Source: Ooceraea biroi
Taxonomy: Eukaryota > Arthropoda > Insecta > Hymenoptera > Formicidae
Assembly: GCF_003672135.1 (NCBI RefSeq)
Contig: NC_039511.1
Location: forward strand, 11,000,464 to 11,064,463
Reading direction: 5' to 3'
Length of the DNA: 64,000 nucleotides
The translations under genes were made by a program, and so were the position numbers. Numbering within the stretch: the stretch's first letter is position 1; each line of letters starts with the position of its first letter. Shown in pieces: positions 52,823 to 64,000 of this stretch. The notes beneath the pieces are model-generated. The model had not been told where the DNA came from and did no database searches. It was given only the letters and a program-made list of their open reading frames with translations.

Positions 52823-53182
52823 AATCATAATTAATTATAATAATAAATGTATTATAAATATTTTTTTCATTTAGCTAAGTAAACTAGTTTTAAAGAAAGT
52901 TGTGTCAATGACTTCTTAATGGGAACTATATGATTCAATAATATTTTTAAAAAATTAAAGTTGAATCCACTTTAATTTCCGTAGTTTTATTAACATAATT
53001 ACAACGCGATTCAAATGAGAACGAAACAAAAGTTATATTCTCTCTTGAGAAATTTTAAAACATTTTTTCAACAATAAAAGATTTGAGTGTAATCTCCTAA
53101 ATTTGTTTCGCGAAATTGTAAATTCATCGAATCGTACAAATGCGATCGCGGATTTATAAGCTGAAAAATACAGACCGAATTT

Positions 53183-53542
53183 ATGAGCGAACTTTCTCAG
53201 AGAGACAGCGAGGTCGGCAGTCAGCAAAAATGCGCTCAAGATTTCTCGCGAGAGTCTCAAAGGCTTAGATCCACACAGTACAGTAAACTCGAACGAATAA
53301 AACCGACAGCAGATTCGTTCGGACGCGCGCCGGCATCCATTGCGGTCAGTCGTGTATGTTGCATTGAAAGTTTTAGTGCCACAGATCGAATCCCCGGAAC
53401 AAAAGGAAAAATACGACCGCGAACATATGAGCGGATTCCGAACTTCTTATTCATACTCTCGATCACGATTGTCCTCCTGAGGAAGAATTCAATAATAAAT
53501 TTCTCAAAAGCACAATCGAGAAAAGAAACAGAGATAAAATAG
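53183..53542 (+). CDS. Unrecognised 119-codon ORF with hydrophobic C-terminal segment
   Basis: ATG to TAG, 119 codons, among the longer ATG-started frames of the plus strand. The N-terminal half is polar (starts MSELSQRDSEVGSQQ). A hydrophobic stretch NFLFILSITIVLLRK at about residues 87-101 is followed by a basic tail, a layout compatible with a tail-anchored membrane protein. The opposite strand is also open for 97 codons across the same DNA, which weakens the coding case, and the start context (A at -4, T at -3) is poor. No domain is recognised, and no splice site or polyadenylation signal was found close by. It may be chance in a GC-balanced pocket. Confidence 0.22.
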   Translation: MSELSQRDSEVGSQQKCAQDFSRESQRLRSTQYSKLERIKPTADSFGRAPASIAVSRVCCIESFSATDRIPGTKGKIRPRTYERIPNFLFILSITIVLLRKNSIINFSKAQSRKETEIK

Positions 53543-53993
53543 ATCTCCAAAATAATTGTTATAACTAACAGAACAGATTTGCTAATATATAATGTGTTAA
53601 TATAGAGAGTAACTAAAAAATCTTATAAAAATCTTATAATTCTTTTTATTAACGGATAGGATAATATCCTATTTCTGCAACATTTATATAATGTATTCTT
53701 CCTTTATTAAACCTTTTATTTTCTTTTTTCATTATGTTATTTTTAAATTACAGACTATTTCGGCAATGTGTCAATCTTTAAGACTCTTGGGAAATGTAAA
53801 CTAATAGCAAGAATTTAAAATTATTTAATTTTTTTGTTATAATAATTTCAGTAGATTAATTTTCTTGCTTCAATGTATTTACGAATTCTTTTATTAGTAG
53901 ACTACACTTAACTTACGCAGCTACAAATGTATCTTAAAATTTATCTTGAAAACATTTTTATCTAAAAAAAACTTGATAACAATTCTGAAAACA

Positions 53994-54326
53994 ATGAATT
54001 CTTTCGTTCTTTCAACGAGTATTCTTTTTGAGGCCAGCGTAGTATCCATTTTCTGTAGTGCATCCTCGCACTACGAGAATAAACAAAAGCAGACAAGCGC
54101 GCGTTACAAGGCCGACACGGCGGCAAGAAAATTCGCTTGCGGTTTTCAGTTAAAACAGCTGGACAGACGAAGAAGAAAGATCGAGGTGTCTGCTGGCTTG
54201 AGAAAAGCGCAGCTGCGCCCAACAACGGTAGCAAGAACGCTTAAATCCCTGAAAAAAAGAGGGATGAAATTTTTTGCTGGTCCTGCCTGCCTGCCTGCTG
54301 CGCCCCTGGCTATCGTTGGTCTCTAG
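53994..54326 (+). CDS. Unrecognised 110-codon ORF with signal-peptide-like start
   Basis: ATG (context AAACAATGA, A at -3) to TAG, 110 codons. Residues 1-22 (MNSFVLSTSILFEASVVSIF) are hydrophobic and end in small residues, like a weak signal peptide. The middle is Lys/Arg-rich (LDRRRRKIEV at about residues 52-61) and the end is hydrophobic and Ala/Pro-rich. A basic middle with possible dibasic cleavage sites could suit a secreted peptide precursor, but no known peptide motif, Cys pattern or amidation signal is present. The reverse strand is open for 90 codons over the same bases. I cannot tell it from chance. Confidence 0.22.
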   Translation: MNSFVLSTSILFEASVVSIFCSASSHYENKQKQTSARYKADTAARKFACGFQLKQLDRRRRKIEVSAGLRKAQLRPTTVARTLKSLKKRGMKFFAGPACLPAAPLAIVGL

Positions 54327-56221
54327 GGAGTCACCCCCTTCCTACTTCCTTACCGCGCGTTCTGCTTCTCCGTTTAAAATTATTTTTATCCGTAGCAGGA
54401 AAGGAAAATATCCACGGCATCTACGGAGTCTTATTTCTTCCTTTTTTTCTTTCTTTACGCCGCGCATATTTTTCTCGGTTGCAATTCATCGAAAAAAGAC
54501 TCTCGACCCTTCTGCTCATTTGTCCCTAGTAGATAATTAATTTCTGGCTTGAAGAACACGCCGCGCAAAACCCTAGCATCTTCAAGTTTTGCTATGACCG
54601 ATTCTTACTTCGTTCGTGATGAAGCCCGATTAAAAAATTTAAGATAAAAAACTTTTTAATTATATAAAGATATTTTTGACATAAATGAAATATATGTTAT
54701 TTATTAGTTAATATATTTACTAGTTAATAAAATATAACTTGGTTCGAGGTAAAATTTTTATTGTCTTACTTTTTATATGAAGGACGATGACAAGAAAAAT
54801 TCGATCATTCAATAACTCTTAATGTCGTTTAACATTTCTTCTATTCCAATTTATCTCTTTTATAGTGTTGCATTTTCTTCAGCACTGGATCGGATTCTCT
54901 TCAGCTTGGACTAATTGTCTTGAAATTAAAGAACGAAATTGGTTGGGCAAAAAAGAGTCTTTGACAAAACCCCGCGTTTTCCCGGCATTAAAACGCTGTA
55001 ATCCGATGAGCCCCTCTGCGCGTTATTTGTTTAATACTCTTTTCTATTTCTCCGTTCTTCTCTCAGGCGTGTTCTTCGCTCTCGATATTTCACGGACATT
55101 TGTTATGCTGTTATCTCATATCTTTTGTAAGCTCCTTGTGCGAACGATGTTCTGTTGCCGCCGCGGCGCTTCTGGATAAAATTCTTCAAGACTTGTTCCA
55201 TTTTCGTTTCTGCAATAGGATCCACAGCGGATGCTATTAACGTAATTAGTGCCTAAGGAAGGAGAGAAAGAGAGAGATAAAGAAAGAGGAAGAAGGAGAG
55301 AACGTGTCAAGTGAAGCTCTTTACCTCTCGACCATTAACAAAGACCCCTTTCGGTAGTCTCGCTCAAATTTCTTCAAGTTCTTGGAGCGTTCCTTGCGAG
55401 CAACGGAAATACTGGTCTTTTTTTCGAAGACCAAGATGAGAATAGAACGACCTCGGAAATGTGCTCTCTTGCACATTTTTCCATCATGAGCTGCTGGCGT
55501 GCCTCGTTTTCAAGAATAAGGAACTCGCTCAGTTGATTAAGTCTCCTCCTCATTTTCATTTTCGTCCGAACATCGCGCATCTTACGATTTTTTCCGCGCC
55601 ATTTTCTTTCACAGGGTCGCAATATACTCGATATAATGAATACCGCGAGAATGGAGACTCGAAACTTTATCTCCCATCCTTATGAATATTTTATCTGTCC
55701 CAAGTCGGAAGCACATCTTAGGTACATAAATTAGCGTATAAAAGTTTAAATGAAATATATTTACAGGAATCAGTTTCTTTGCAGAGTTCTTTATTGTTCA
55801 ATATTCTTTCGCCTTTGACATATTTCAGCAAATATATATTTCTTCATTTGTAATTATCAAGCGCGAAATAAAAAGCGTCAGTTGAGAAATCCAATATCGT
55901 GCGGACGAAGAAAGATAATCGCTGATACTTTTTCATGGGTTTCTAAATAAACCCACGAGACGTAATAATTCACGGCGAATGTAGGGTACATCGGGGAAGT
56001 TTCGCGAGTGAGTGAATATCGCACGCTGAAACAAAACTTTGAGGAAAGTATTTATCGCTTGTCTCTTCTTCAAGCAGTACCCTTCCCTGGTTTCCAGATA
56101 TTCCTGGTCACACATTTTAAAGCTTTTCGAATCACCTGGTTGTCACTGCTTCCATGCATGCTTGGATATCGACAGGACTAAATTATTTTCTTTCTAGACG
56201 GATTTTATTCTTAACTCTGAA

Positions 56222-56342
56222 AATAAAAGAAAATTCAGGAAATGATCGGAATAGAACGGAGAATTATATAATTCTCCATTAAATGAATTAAATAATTCTT
56301 CATTCTAATCCGATCATAAATTTTCATAAATTTTCTTTTATT
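56222..56342. mobile_element. Foldback element remnant of ~121 bp
   Basis: AATAAAAGAAAATT at the left end faces its reverse complement at the right end. TGATCGGAATAGAA (56243-56256) faces TTCTAATCCGATCA, and GAATTAT faces ATAATTC, around an AT-rich centre. A 6-7 base bulge separates the outer and inner stems. The whole is one long imperfect palindrome without coding capacity, consistent with a decayed MITE or foldback element. No target duplication is visible. Confidence 0.75.
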
Positions 56343-57284
56343 CATGAGTTTCAAAATTCAATTGACTAACATTTAGAATACCAAAAAAAATATAACGAGA
56401 GCACTGTGGCAGCGATTCTGAAAGAAATATAATGTTTGAACTGTTACATATTTCTGTTAATAATAAATATTCTCTCCCTACTTGAACAATAATTTTTAAC
56501 TTATTTAACTTAATTATTATATTAAAAATTTTATTACTAAATACGTTAATATAAAAAACACAACAATCTTAAATTATTTGCATTTATTTATTACATTTTC
56601 ATGATTCATCTAGCTTATTTCTTATTTCTTCCTTTTGAAATATTTAAATCATTAATTTTTAACCTGGTATAAGTCCCTTTCAAAGAGATACAATTTTAAT
56701 ATGTACATACACTCCACATGTTAACTCTATATTGCATACATAAACCATTTTCTCATTACATATTTAATGAATCTTGGAAAGTCCATTACTTTAACTAGAT
56801 GTTAATTTTTTTATCTTATTTTTATATATTCTAAAAATGTTTTTCCATTCCATAGTAATGGCATAGTTTATAAAATAAAAAAGTATATTGAAGAATAAGC
56901 CTCTCTTTTAAATTCATGAAATATCCTGGAGATATTATATATCCTGGAGATACATTCTAAAAATTAATAAAATATCAAATTATTTGTAATGCCTACTTGA
57001 AATAATTGAAATAAATTTGACAAAAATTAGGACGTATTTAATATATTAAATTGTTAGAATATTCTGTTTTCCGTGATCAAACTTTGCGTCAACGATTTAA
57101 ATAGATTTTCGAAATGTCACTTACGCCACTCGAAAGATTCAATTTAGCTTCACACGTACTCTCGTCAGAGAGGTGACAACAGACGCCAGACAGAAGGGAC
57201 CGTAATTAAGAATGCAAGATGAGATGCACTTTAAAAGTAGACGGAAGTCGTCGAGTTCTCTCTCTCCTCCTTTTTCATTTTCTC

Positions 57285-57302
57285 TTTCTTTCTTTCTTTC
57301 TT
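57285..57302. repeat. (TTTC)n microsatellite
   Basis: Four to five TTTC/TTCT tetranucleotides in a pyrimidine-rich stretch. Confidence 0.9.
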
Positions 57303-58769
57303 CACCCAAAAACAAATGTCAACGGCTTTAAAGAGGGCAAATGTCGTGCGCTTCCTGCGGAGACTTTGCCCAGGTTGTAACGATCGTTGTCGTCGTCGCG
57401 GGTAAGGAGAGGTTTTGGCCGTACTCCAGAAGGATAAAACCCTGAAACGGAGTTACAGGCGCTAACCTCTTAGCCCCCCGACAGGATTAAGCTCTCTTGA
57501 GATGCGCGCGGGAATTCACTGAAGCTCCCCTTCATCGTCGTCGAGATGTCTTCTCCGATCTCCTCGTCTTCCGTTGTTGGAAATCAGTCTCGCAGCACTT
57601 CCGATGCAATATTATCCCCTCTTGCTAATCTACCTGTCTTTCGCCTTGTAATATAAAAATCTCCGAATCTGAATCTTTTTATATAACTTTTTACGTCTCG
57701 AGCTCCCTCACTTGATTATCGTGTCGTTGTGGTATCCACCATTGTATAATATTTGCGCCACGGATATGGCGCATAAATAATTATTTCAATTATTTACATC
57801 CATCTTCATTTATATCCATCATATTAATGCAAATAATGATGTTATAATATTGTAACAAAGCATATCAATCAAAAGTTAACGCATCGAAAATTAATATTAG
57901 AAATATATCAGTAATTTAATTACATAATTCATATTACAAATCGCTTTCATAATTAATTATCTGCTTTATAAATTGTAATTGCTTACTTTTTAATTTATTA
58001 TATAATTGGCAGGGTATGACTACAATTTCGACTCTCCAGGAAACAATTTGTGCAATCTACTAAAAAGAAAGATTGTCCTATCCTAACGGCGATTCTGACT
58101 ATGCGCAACCATTCTCGCCATTTTTCCATCCAAACTACCGCCGGCGATTTTTTTACCGTCCTCGTTTTGCTGGCGTGTTCCCATAGCTTTTTTCGGAATT
58201 AATCCCTAGGCACCTATTATCTTCTCCTAATTGCTTCCTGCTGGTAATACGTTCATTTCCACACTTCCGTGCGCCATTGTAACATGTCTCAATTCCTAAG
58301 CGGGCAACCATCTGGTCACTTGCTTTTTCAACCCTTCTCTCAGCCGTCTTATTTTTTTTTCTCAAAAGCTCGGTTAACTAGGCTGATTATTCTTTTCCCA
58401 AATATCATTTTTCACTACACTCAGTAATTTAAAAACGCATTTTTAATTTTCTACACGCAGTAGTTACATTTTAAATATTCTTTTTATATTTCTTCTCTTG
58501 CGACATATTGTAGGTCTTTGTACTTTACAAGTTTACATTGCGCCAGTTGTCAAACAATTCCTTTGTATAACCTTAATACTATTGGGGTAAATAACTTTTC
58601 CTCGTTCTAGTAGTCTGTCACATCCAATTTGCCAAACCTTTATCCTGGTTCCGAATTGAGAGTTATTGAAATTCTTTGTGACATTTGTGTGCAACATTTT
58701 TTTAAATCTCATTTACCTTTTACATTACGTAAAACAAGACTAATAAGTATTGATTTTGAATATTTTATT

Positions 58770-58770
<1 letters not shown>

Positions 58771-58811
<41 letters not shown>
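58771..58811. repeat. (TA)n microsatellite
   Basis: About 20 uninterrupted TA dinucleotides. Confidence 0.97.
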
Positions 58812-58814
<3 letters not shown>

Positions 58815-60160
58815 TCATTGTCAGTACATAATTGAATTTGATATATTAGGGTATTACCCGTGTATTTTTATCAGATGCTTTGTAAAATTGAGTACACATA
58901 TTAATATTAAATGTAAATAAATTCGAGTTTTAAAGCTATATTCTATTCAATTTACTTTCTATTAATGACGTATACATATTGTAAACTGTACCTACAATTT
59001 TATATAATATTTTGATTAAATGTATTCGTAACATTAACGATTGTAAGTAACATATGTCGTCATTATGCATAAACAAAATAAGCGAGATATAAAATCTTAT
59101 ATTATTGAAAATAACATGCAATTGTATATTTTTATAATATATATTTTTATATTTTATAAATTAAAAGATATATTTTAACACATTATTGTAGGATATTCCC
59201 ATATTCTGAAAACTTTTTATCGAAAATATACGATAAATATGTAATACTTAATATAAATACAATGCGTAATACTTAACATAATATAACTTTACACAATTTG
59301 TTTCACAATTATTTATTTTTATATATATAAATCAAACAACGGTTATCTTTTCATCTTCAAATAACTTTTTGTATTAGTTTTTAATTTAGTGTAATTTAAA
59401 TTTCTTAATTTAAATTTCTTCGTTGTTTATATAAAATAAATTTATTATAAATATCTAGAAAAAGATTAATATTACATTGTAATATAAAGAATAATATATG
59501 GTGTCTCTGATATTGGAAAACTCGGGTATTAATATTACAGTACTTTTTATAGTGTTATCGGAAAAGATATCGAATATCGAAATGTACCTACATATTGAAC
59601 GTAATATTAATTATTAATTGATAATTTTTGTTTCCATCTATATCTTTTAATTTATAAAATATAAAAATATATAATAGAAATGCATGTTATTTTTAATAAT
59701 TAAAGTAATTAGTTTATATTAAAATTACGCACATTTAAGATCTTTTTCTAAATTGGTCTCTATTAAAATTAAATAAAAGAATAATGAGAAGCGAGTAATT
59801 GTGAATAATTATTTAAAGCATCAGTCTTGAACACAGCGAAAAAAAGCTGTCACGAATATGTCAACTCAATCGATCAATGAAATTTTTAATAAAATCGGGA
59901 GAAAATCACCCATCAGCCGGTCGTTAATTAATAATGCAAGTACGGCAACTAGATAGCGATTTAAATTAAGAAAAACGGAATAAAATGTGACACACAAGAT
60001 AACATCAAAGAGAGGTAACATTAGATGAGAAAATCCAACTTCGAAGCTATTGATATCCAAGAATGAATTTATATTTATGGTCTATAATGATTACGAAATC
60101 GTGGAAATTCGCTACAAATAGTACCCCAAATTATAATAAATTACGTACAATTATTACAAT

Positions 60161-60161
<1 letters not shown>

Positions 60162-60190
<29 letters not shown>
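60162..60190. repeat. (TG)n microsatellite
   Basis: About 14 TG dinucleotides ending 30 bases before the mariner insertion site. Confidence 0.97.
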
Positions 60191-60194
<4 letters not shown>

Positions 60195-60222
60195 GATTTT
60201 ATATTATATATACATATAAATA

Positions 60223-60252
60223 TTAGGGGTGTGATTTAGTTTTGAGAGTTTT
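60223..60252 (+). repeat. mariner left terminal inverted repeat
   Basis: Begins TTAGGGGTGTGATTTAGTTT at the TA target. It differs from the right repeat at two positions. It is the 3' end relative to the transposase. Confidence 0.96.
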
Positions 60253-60299
60253 TTTTGCTCAAAAACGCATGTATTTAAATATGATAATGAATGAATATC

Positions 60300-61323
60300 T
60301 TAATCAAAATATTTTCCTTCTTTTTCTATAACTTTTTCCCATCTTTCTGGCAACAGATGGATTCCACCACGATAAAATGACTCTTCTTTTCAGTTGATCC
60401 ATTCGTCGACGAATTTTCGCACTTCTTCGAAATTATGAAAGTGTGTATCCTCTAAAGCGTGTTGCATCGACCGGAACAAATAATAATCGCATGGAGCAAT
60501 GTCCGGAGAATACGCGGGGTGTGGTAAGACTTCCCATTCAAGCTCTAATAGTGTTTGTTTCACTGATAACGCAACGTGAGGTCGAGCGTTGTCATGAAGA
60601 AGAATCACTTTCCGTCATTTACTCGCAATTGGTGGTCGTTTTTGGTCCAATGCTTGCTTCAACTTGTACAATTGGTGTCGATAATGATCAGCCGTGACAG
60701 TCTCATGCGGATTTAACAGCTCATAGTACACTATCCCACCAAATACAGAGCATTACTTTTCAACCGTGAATATTGCGTCTCGGAGTGGATGTTGATGGTT
60801 CGCCTGGATCCACCCATGATTTTCTGCGTTTGGGATTATCAAAATAGATCCACTTTTCATCCCCAGTAACAATCCGAGACAAAAGACTCTTCTTTTTTGC
60901 CTGGCGATCAACGAAATGCGAATGTTCAACCGGTTCGCAATGGCACTTTTCGATAATTGATGTGGAACCCATTTCCCTTCTTTCTGAATTTTTCCCATTT
61001 CATGTAAATGTTTGGTAACTGTTGTACGATCAACATTTAATGCTCTGGCAAGTTCTGAAGTGGATTGTGTTGGATTTTCGTCCAATAATGCTTGCAAATC
61101 TGCATTTTCAAGCTTTCTTGGTTGTCCCGAGCGTTCTTTGTCCTTCACATCAGTATCACCACTTTTAAAGCGTCTAAACCTAGTATTCACACGTCTTAAT
61201 TGATGGGGCAGAATCACCATAAGTTTCCACAAGAATTCTATAACCCTCAGCTGCAGTTTTCTTTTGATTAAAAAACAAAAGCAACGCATGTCGAAAATGC
61301 TAAAGAGCTTTCGGAAGTTGCAT
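60300..61323 (-). pseudogene. mariner transposase pseudogene (D,D34D)
   Basis: The frame starts at ATG 61323 (MQLPKAL) and ends with TAA at 60302-60300. Visible in order: an N-terminal helix-turn-helix region, a second one around LNVDRTTVTKHL, the linker WVPHQL, the first catalytic Asp in TGDEKWIYFDN, the second in HDNARPH, and the third in IAPCDYYLF, with exactly 34 residues between the last two. Lesions: TAG at 61302-61300; a one-base insertion near 61181 in the conserved CEYWFRRFK region; a one-base loss in the T-run at 60893-60898; TGA at 60762-60760; about 11 bases missing near 60732; TGA at 60617-60615; TGA at 60392-60390. Allowing for these, the length matches the usual 340-350 residues. 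All three catalytic Asp codons survive, but no functional protein can be made. Confidence 0.96.
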
Positions 61324-61464
61324 TTTTACGATGATATAAACACGACTGTTATTGCATCTATTGCTATAATGCTACTAAATGTCATGGATAATGTCAACAC
61401 TGTAAGAAACAACAGTTATCGGAAACAGCTATTGGAACAAACTGACACTACAGCCATCTGTTGC

Positions 61465-61494
61465 AAAACCCTCAAAACTAAATCACACTCCTAA
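61465..61494 (-). repeat. mariner right terminal inverted repeat
   Basis: Reverse complement begins TTAGGAGTGTGATTTAGTTT, adjacent to the TA at 61495. It lies upstream of the transposase start. Confidence 0.96.
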
Positions 61495-61496
61495 TA

Positions 61497-63167
61497 GAAA
61501 TAATATAATATCTAATATTCCATTAATCTTTAAATTAAAAAGTTTTTAATACATGTAAAATTGTTGTAAATGTACCAAATGTGCCAAATCATAAGTAAAA
61601 TATCAAAACAAAGATAAAGTTTATACGAGATTGTATACATATATAGAAATTTATTTTTATTATAATATAATCGACAGAAAGTAATCTCTCTCGGTGTAGA
61701 GATAATTCATTCGAGCGAGGAATTTCGAAGACGCCCGAACAGGTTTTAGCTCGACAATGGTTCCGGTGCGCAAATATTACAAAATTGAATTTAAATCTGC
61801 GAGGTACAAATCCCGGCAGGCACAAGCCGAAGAGGAGGGTCGCGGGGTGTAAAAACCGAAGCGCAGTTGGTGCATCCGGGATAATTAAACGTTCGAGGCT
61901 AATTTTACGCGACTGGCGATGAATTAGCGAGGCGCCGCCGGTTCCTTCGAAGCTGACAAGGAGCGCTTTATCCAAACCGGATTAAATGGAAGTAGTTCTC
62001 TGATTGTTTGGCTAGCGTTTGCGCCTGAAGTGGGGTGGCGGGATAACGCATAGCCGACGGAGGTGGATTTAAAAAGAGAAACGCGCTTTCTCTCTCCCAT
62101 TTTCTCGTGGTTGTTTCTCAGGGCAGAACGCGCAATTTAATTTAATTAAAGTCCGACTCGACAAAAAGTTACGGGCGGAACTTAAGTGGGGCTTTTCATA
62201 CCGCGAAATGTGTCGTATACCGGAATTTTACCTTCTGAACAACAGAAAAACCAGCATCATCAGAGAGCTGAACAGATATATGAAAGCCAGCTAAGGAAAG
62301 TAAAGAAAGAGAAACACACATGAGTTGCATTTCTGCCGACCTTAACTCTTTCAACTTTGCTTTTCAGTTCTGTAATTCTTGCGTGTGCAGAGCAAAGCAA
62401 TAACGTGCTTCAATATTCTCGGCGAAGTTAGTGAAAAATTATACAAGCTCCAGACTTACAAAGAATTTTTTTCAACCGCAGTTTTTCAGTATAGCATTTA
62501 AAGCCCGCTTCTATTTAGCAAGAATTTAATAAAAGGAGGCTATTGTTTGCTGAAATCTTTTACTTTCCCGCATTAAATATCTTAGCATGTTGAAGCTTTC
62601 AATTCAATTTTCTCACAATGTAAAATCCAGTTATTCTAGATTTCGCTTTGCTCTACCTACCGTCCCTTAAGGGAAAGGAATTTATAAAAATTCAACGTAA
62701 CAAGCGGAATAATGATAAACGATGTGGATCTATAGAAAATACAACTCACGTTTCGCTTCTATCGCGGCGGCAGAATACTTCTTGATTCTTGATGACGCGC
62801 CTTATTTGACCGGCAATTTAGCTCGAAACGAGGTTTCAACAAATTCGCCTGGTCGGTGCAGGACACGTGCAAGCAGTGCCTGTGCCTCGAAGGAACACAT
62901 ATGTATACAGAAGGCACGTAGAAATAAGGGATGGGGAAGGAGAGAGTGAGAGAGAGAGAGAGAGAGGGCGGACCAAGTTGCGAGAATGGAGAACGCACAC
63001 AGTTAGTTAGCTAGTTAGAGTATTTACTAACTGCGGATAGAGACACATGCCTAACAAAGTGTGCACTAGTTCAACAACAACGAACCACGGAGTCCCTCGT
63101 GCTCGACGTCGAAGTGCATCTTCACGAGATGCAGCGCGTTGAGTAGTGCGCTACAGGACAAATGTAT
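61497..63167. other. AT-rich DNA and GC pockets, no firm gene
   Basis: The pocket at 61690-62210 contains a 128-codon minus-strand frame (61975-61589) with C/G-biased third positions in its first half but no ATG start and no recognisable domain. The pocket at 62700-63170 ends on the minus strand at a GTGAGTTGTA donor near 62750, preceded by an open frame (RRVIKNQEVFCRRDR), possibly an untranslated or coding first exon. Neither is strong enough to call. Confidence 0.45.
62941..62967. repeat. (GA)n microsatellite
   Basis: GA dinucleotides with one GT interruption. Confidence 0.95.
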
Positions 63168-63580
63168 TCCGTGAATTATGACGGAAATTGACACCGATAA
63201 TTGGCATGATTATGCCTTATTGTTAACGAGACGACGGCCGGTATTTGCTCTATTATTTAGCTTTGCATTTAGCGATGAATGTAGCAATCTGATACCAGGC
63301 TTTATTTGTTGAACATTATTTCCTTATGTGTATACTGATTATGCGTGATGACGCGTCTCTATAATTGATGTAAACAGTATTGTACACATGTCGCAGCGTC
63401 TTACTATCTGCTGCACGACGCAACAAACGTTCCGTGATTATTGCAAATTGACATTGGTAATTGGCGTGATTACGCGTTATTCGCATCGAGATTCAGACGA
63501 TCCATGGTATTCATCTTCGTATTCAATGTAGCATTTGTGTTTGCAGGCGTTATTTGATCTGTTTGTAGGCTTTATTCGAT
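63168..63580. repeat. Diverged direct duplication, ~260-bp period
   Basis: Unit 1 (about 63168-63310) and unit 2 (about 63430-63580) share an ordered series of blocks: TTCCGTGA-TTAT, AAATTGACA, TAATTGGCRTGATTA, then AATGTAGCA and AGGCTTTATT near the end. The AATTRGCATGATT block recurs a third time near 63637-63652. The units are substantially diverged and noncoding. This could be an old tandem repeat, a degenerate satellite edge or duplicated regulatory modules. The remainder to 64000 is AT-rich and shows nothing else. Confidence 0.7.
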
Positions 63581-64000
63581 TAATACAGGAATTTCAGTCG
63601 ACATAAAGGTTGTATAATAAATCAAAAAATTGCGATTATAATTAGCATGATTCATATGAGATAGTATTCGATATTTTCAATTTTATCGTATACATTAGCG
63701 CACAGTAGCTTGGAATAGAATATTCTTTTTCCGATGACATTCACAGAATTGAAAAAAGTTTAATATTCCTTAGACAGAAGTAATGCATTCAAACTATTCA
63801 GATAGTGCATCCGTGCTGGCGCATGCATGCCGTACGTATTCAGGAAACGTTCTGCTATATTTCGAAAACCATTTAAAGTGCCACGTGACACACAATGAAA
63901 TATCGTGAGTGGTTATCTCTTTCCCATACGGAATAGGTCACATAAGGTATTGACTTTTCATTGCGGCACAACTTATGAAAATGATTTTTATTCGAAACGT

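Larger units (their letters stand above)
54327..60222. other. AT-rich region with GC pockets, no supportable gene
   Basis: GC-richer pockets lie at 54330-54540, 54860-55680, 57120-57560 and 58070-58350. The 54.86-55.18 kb pocket follows a fair acceptor (GCATTTTCTTCAG, ends 54882) and stays open for about 100 codons to a TAA at 55179, with a hydrophobic segment (YFSVLLSGVFFALDI), but has no ATG at its start. Near 57.32-57.41 kb an ATG frame of 28 codons meets a GGTAAGG donor. Neither is supported further. From about 58.4 to 60.2 kb the sequence is strongly AT-rich and I see no feature except microsatellites. Confidence 0.5.
60223..61494 (-). mobile_element. Full-length mariner transposon, inactive
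   Basis: A 1272-bp element bounded by 30-bp terminal inverted repeats beginning TTAGGRGTGTGATTTAG, with 28 of 30 positions matching. It is flanked by a TA on each side (60221-60222 and 61495-61496), the target duplication expected for the Tc1/mariner superfamily. Length, repeat size and internal transposase all fit an intact-length mariner element of the D,D34D class. The transposase motifs (HDNARPH, YSPDIAPCDYYLFRSM) look closest to the mellifera-like group, which is tentative. The transposase is interrupted many times, so this copy cannot move by itself. The ends are well preserved and might still be recognised by a related transposase. Confidence 0.97.

Noticed and set aside
54883..55179. 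Acceptor followed by an approximately 100-codon frame with hydrophobic segments
   Set aside because: No ATG at the start, no donor in an upstream exon and no recognised domain. Hydrophobicity follows from TTT/CTT-rich DNA.
57316..57402. ATG frame (starts MSTALKRANVVRFLRRLCPG) reaching a GGTAAGG site
   Set aside because: The frame is only 28 codons, Arg-rich from CGT/CGC repeats, with no supporting exon nearby.
61589..61975. 128-codon minus-strand frame next to mariner
   Set aside because: No ATG start (a TAA lies just upstream), a hydrophobic AT-rich tail and no recognised domain. Kept only as part of the region description.
1..64000. tRNA genes, rRNA, CRISPR arrays, bacterial operons, telomeric TTAGG arrays, reverse-transcriptase ORFs
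   Set aside because: Looked for B-box-like GGTTCGA sites with matching cloverleaf, direct-repeat/spacer arrays, TTAGG runs and YxDD-type reverse transcriptase motifs by eye. None was found. TTAGG occurs mainly as the mariner terminus.

Overview
This is a gene-poor piece of an animal nuclear genome, most likely an insect and plausibly a hymenopteran such as an ant. That is inference. It rests on the AT-rich background broken by CpG-rich pockets, the dense short microsatellites, a decayed mariner transposon of the type common in insects, and the absence of long open frames, operons or bacterial-type spacing. No protein-coding gene can be named from the sequence. The only element identified with near certainty is the mariner copy at 60223-61494.

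Layout. 1-16 kb: AT-rich DNA with scattered GC pockets, a long TA tract (about 1990), a 45-bp inverted repeat (5138-5509) and GA/TC microsatellites. 16-36 kb: the same background, with a perfect 22-bp stem hairpin (16505-16571), a polypurine tract (33.24-33.36 kb) and Z-DNA-prone repeats. At 35.4-36.1 kb two very AT-rich same-frame reading frames precede a good splice acceptor and a 27-codon frame that looks like a terminal exon (+). 36-49 kb: a small 70-codon ORF at 42.5 kb, a perfect 19-bp stem (39267-39307) and a foldback MITE-like element (46221-46430). 49.1-50.75 kb: the most CpG-rich segment, read here as a probable divergent promoter. A minus-strand exon pair (49164 and 48819-48765) points left and a plus-strand short exon ending at 50727 points right. 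Between them lies a 149-bp hairpin with two 67-nt arms. 52-54.5 kb: a microexon candidate and two unrecognised ORFs. 54.5-60 kb: AT-rich DNA with a further foldback at 56.2 kb. 60.2-61.5 kb: mariner. 62.7-64 kb: another GC pocket, then a diverged direct duplication of roughly 260-bp period.

How the parts relate: the coding signal is limited to short exon-like islands with splice consensus, as expected inside long introns or intergenic regulatory DNA around one or two genes. All exon calls are hypotheses that need transcript data. The most unusual item is the 49852-50000 hairpin: most differences between its arms keep G-U pairing in the plus-strand RNA, and it sits inside the CpG-rich candidate promoter.
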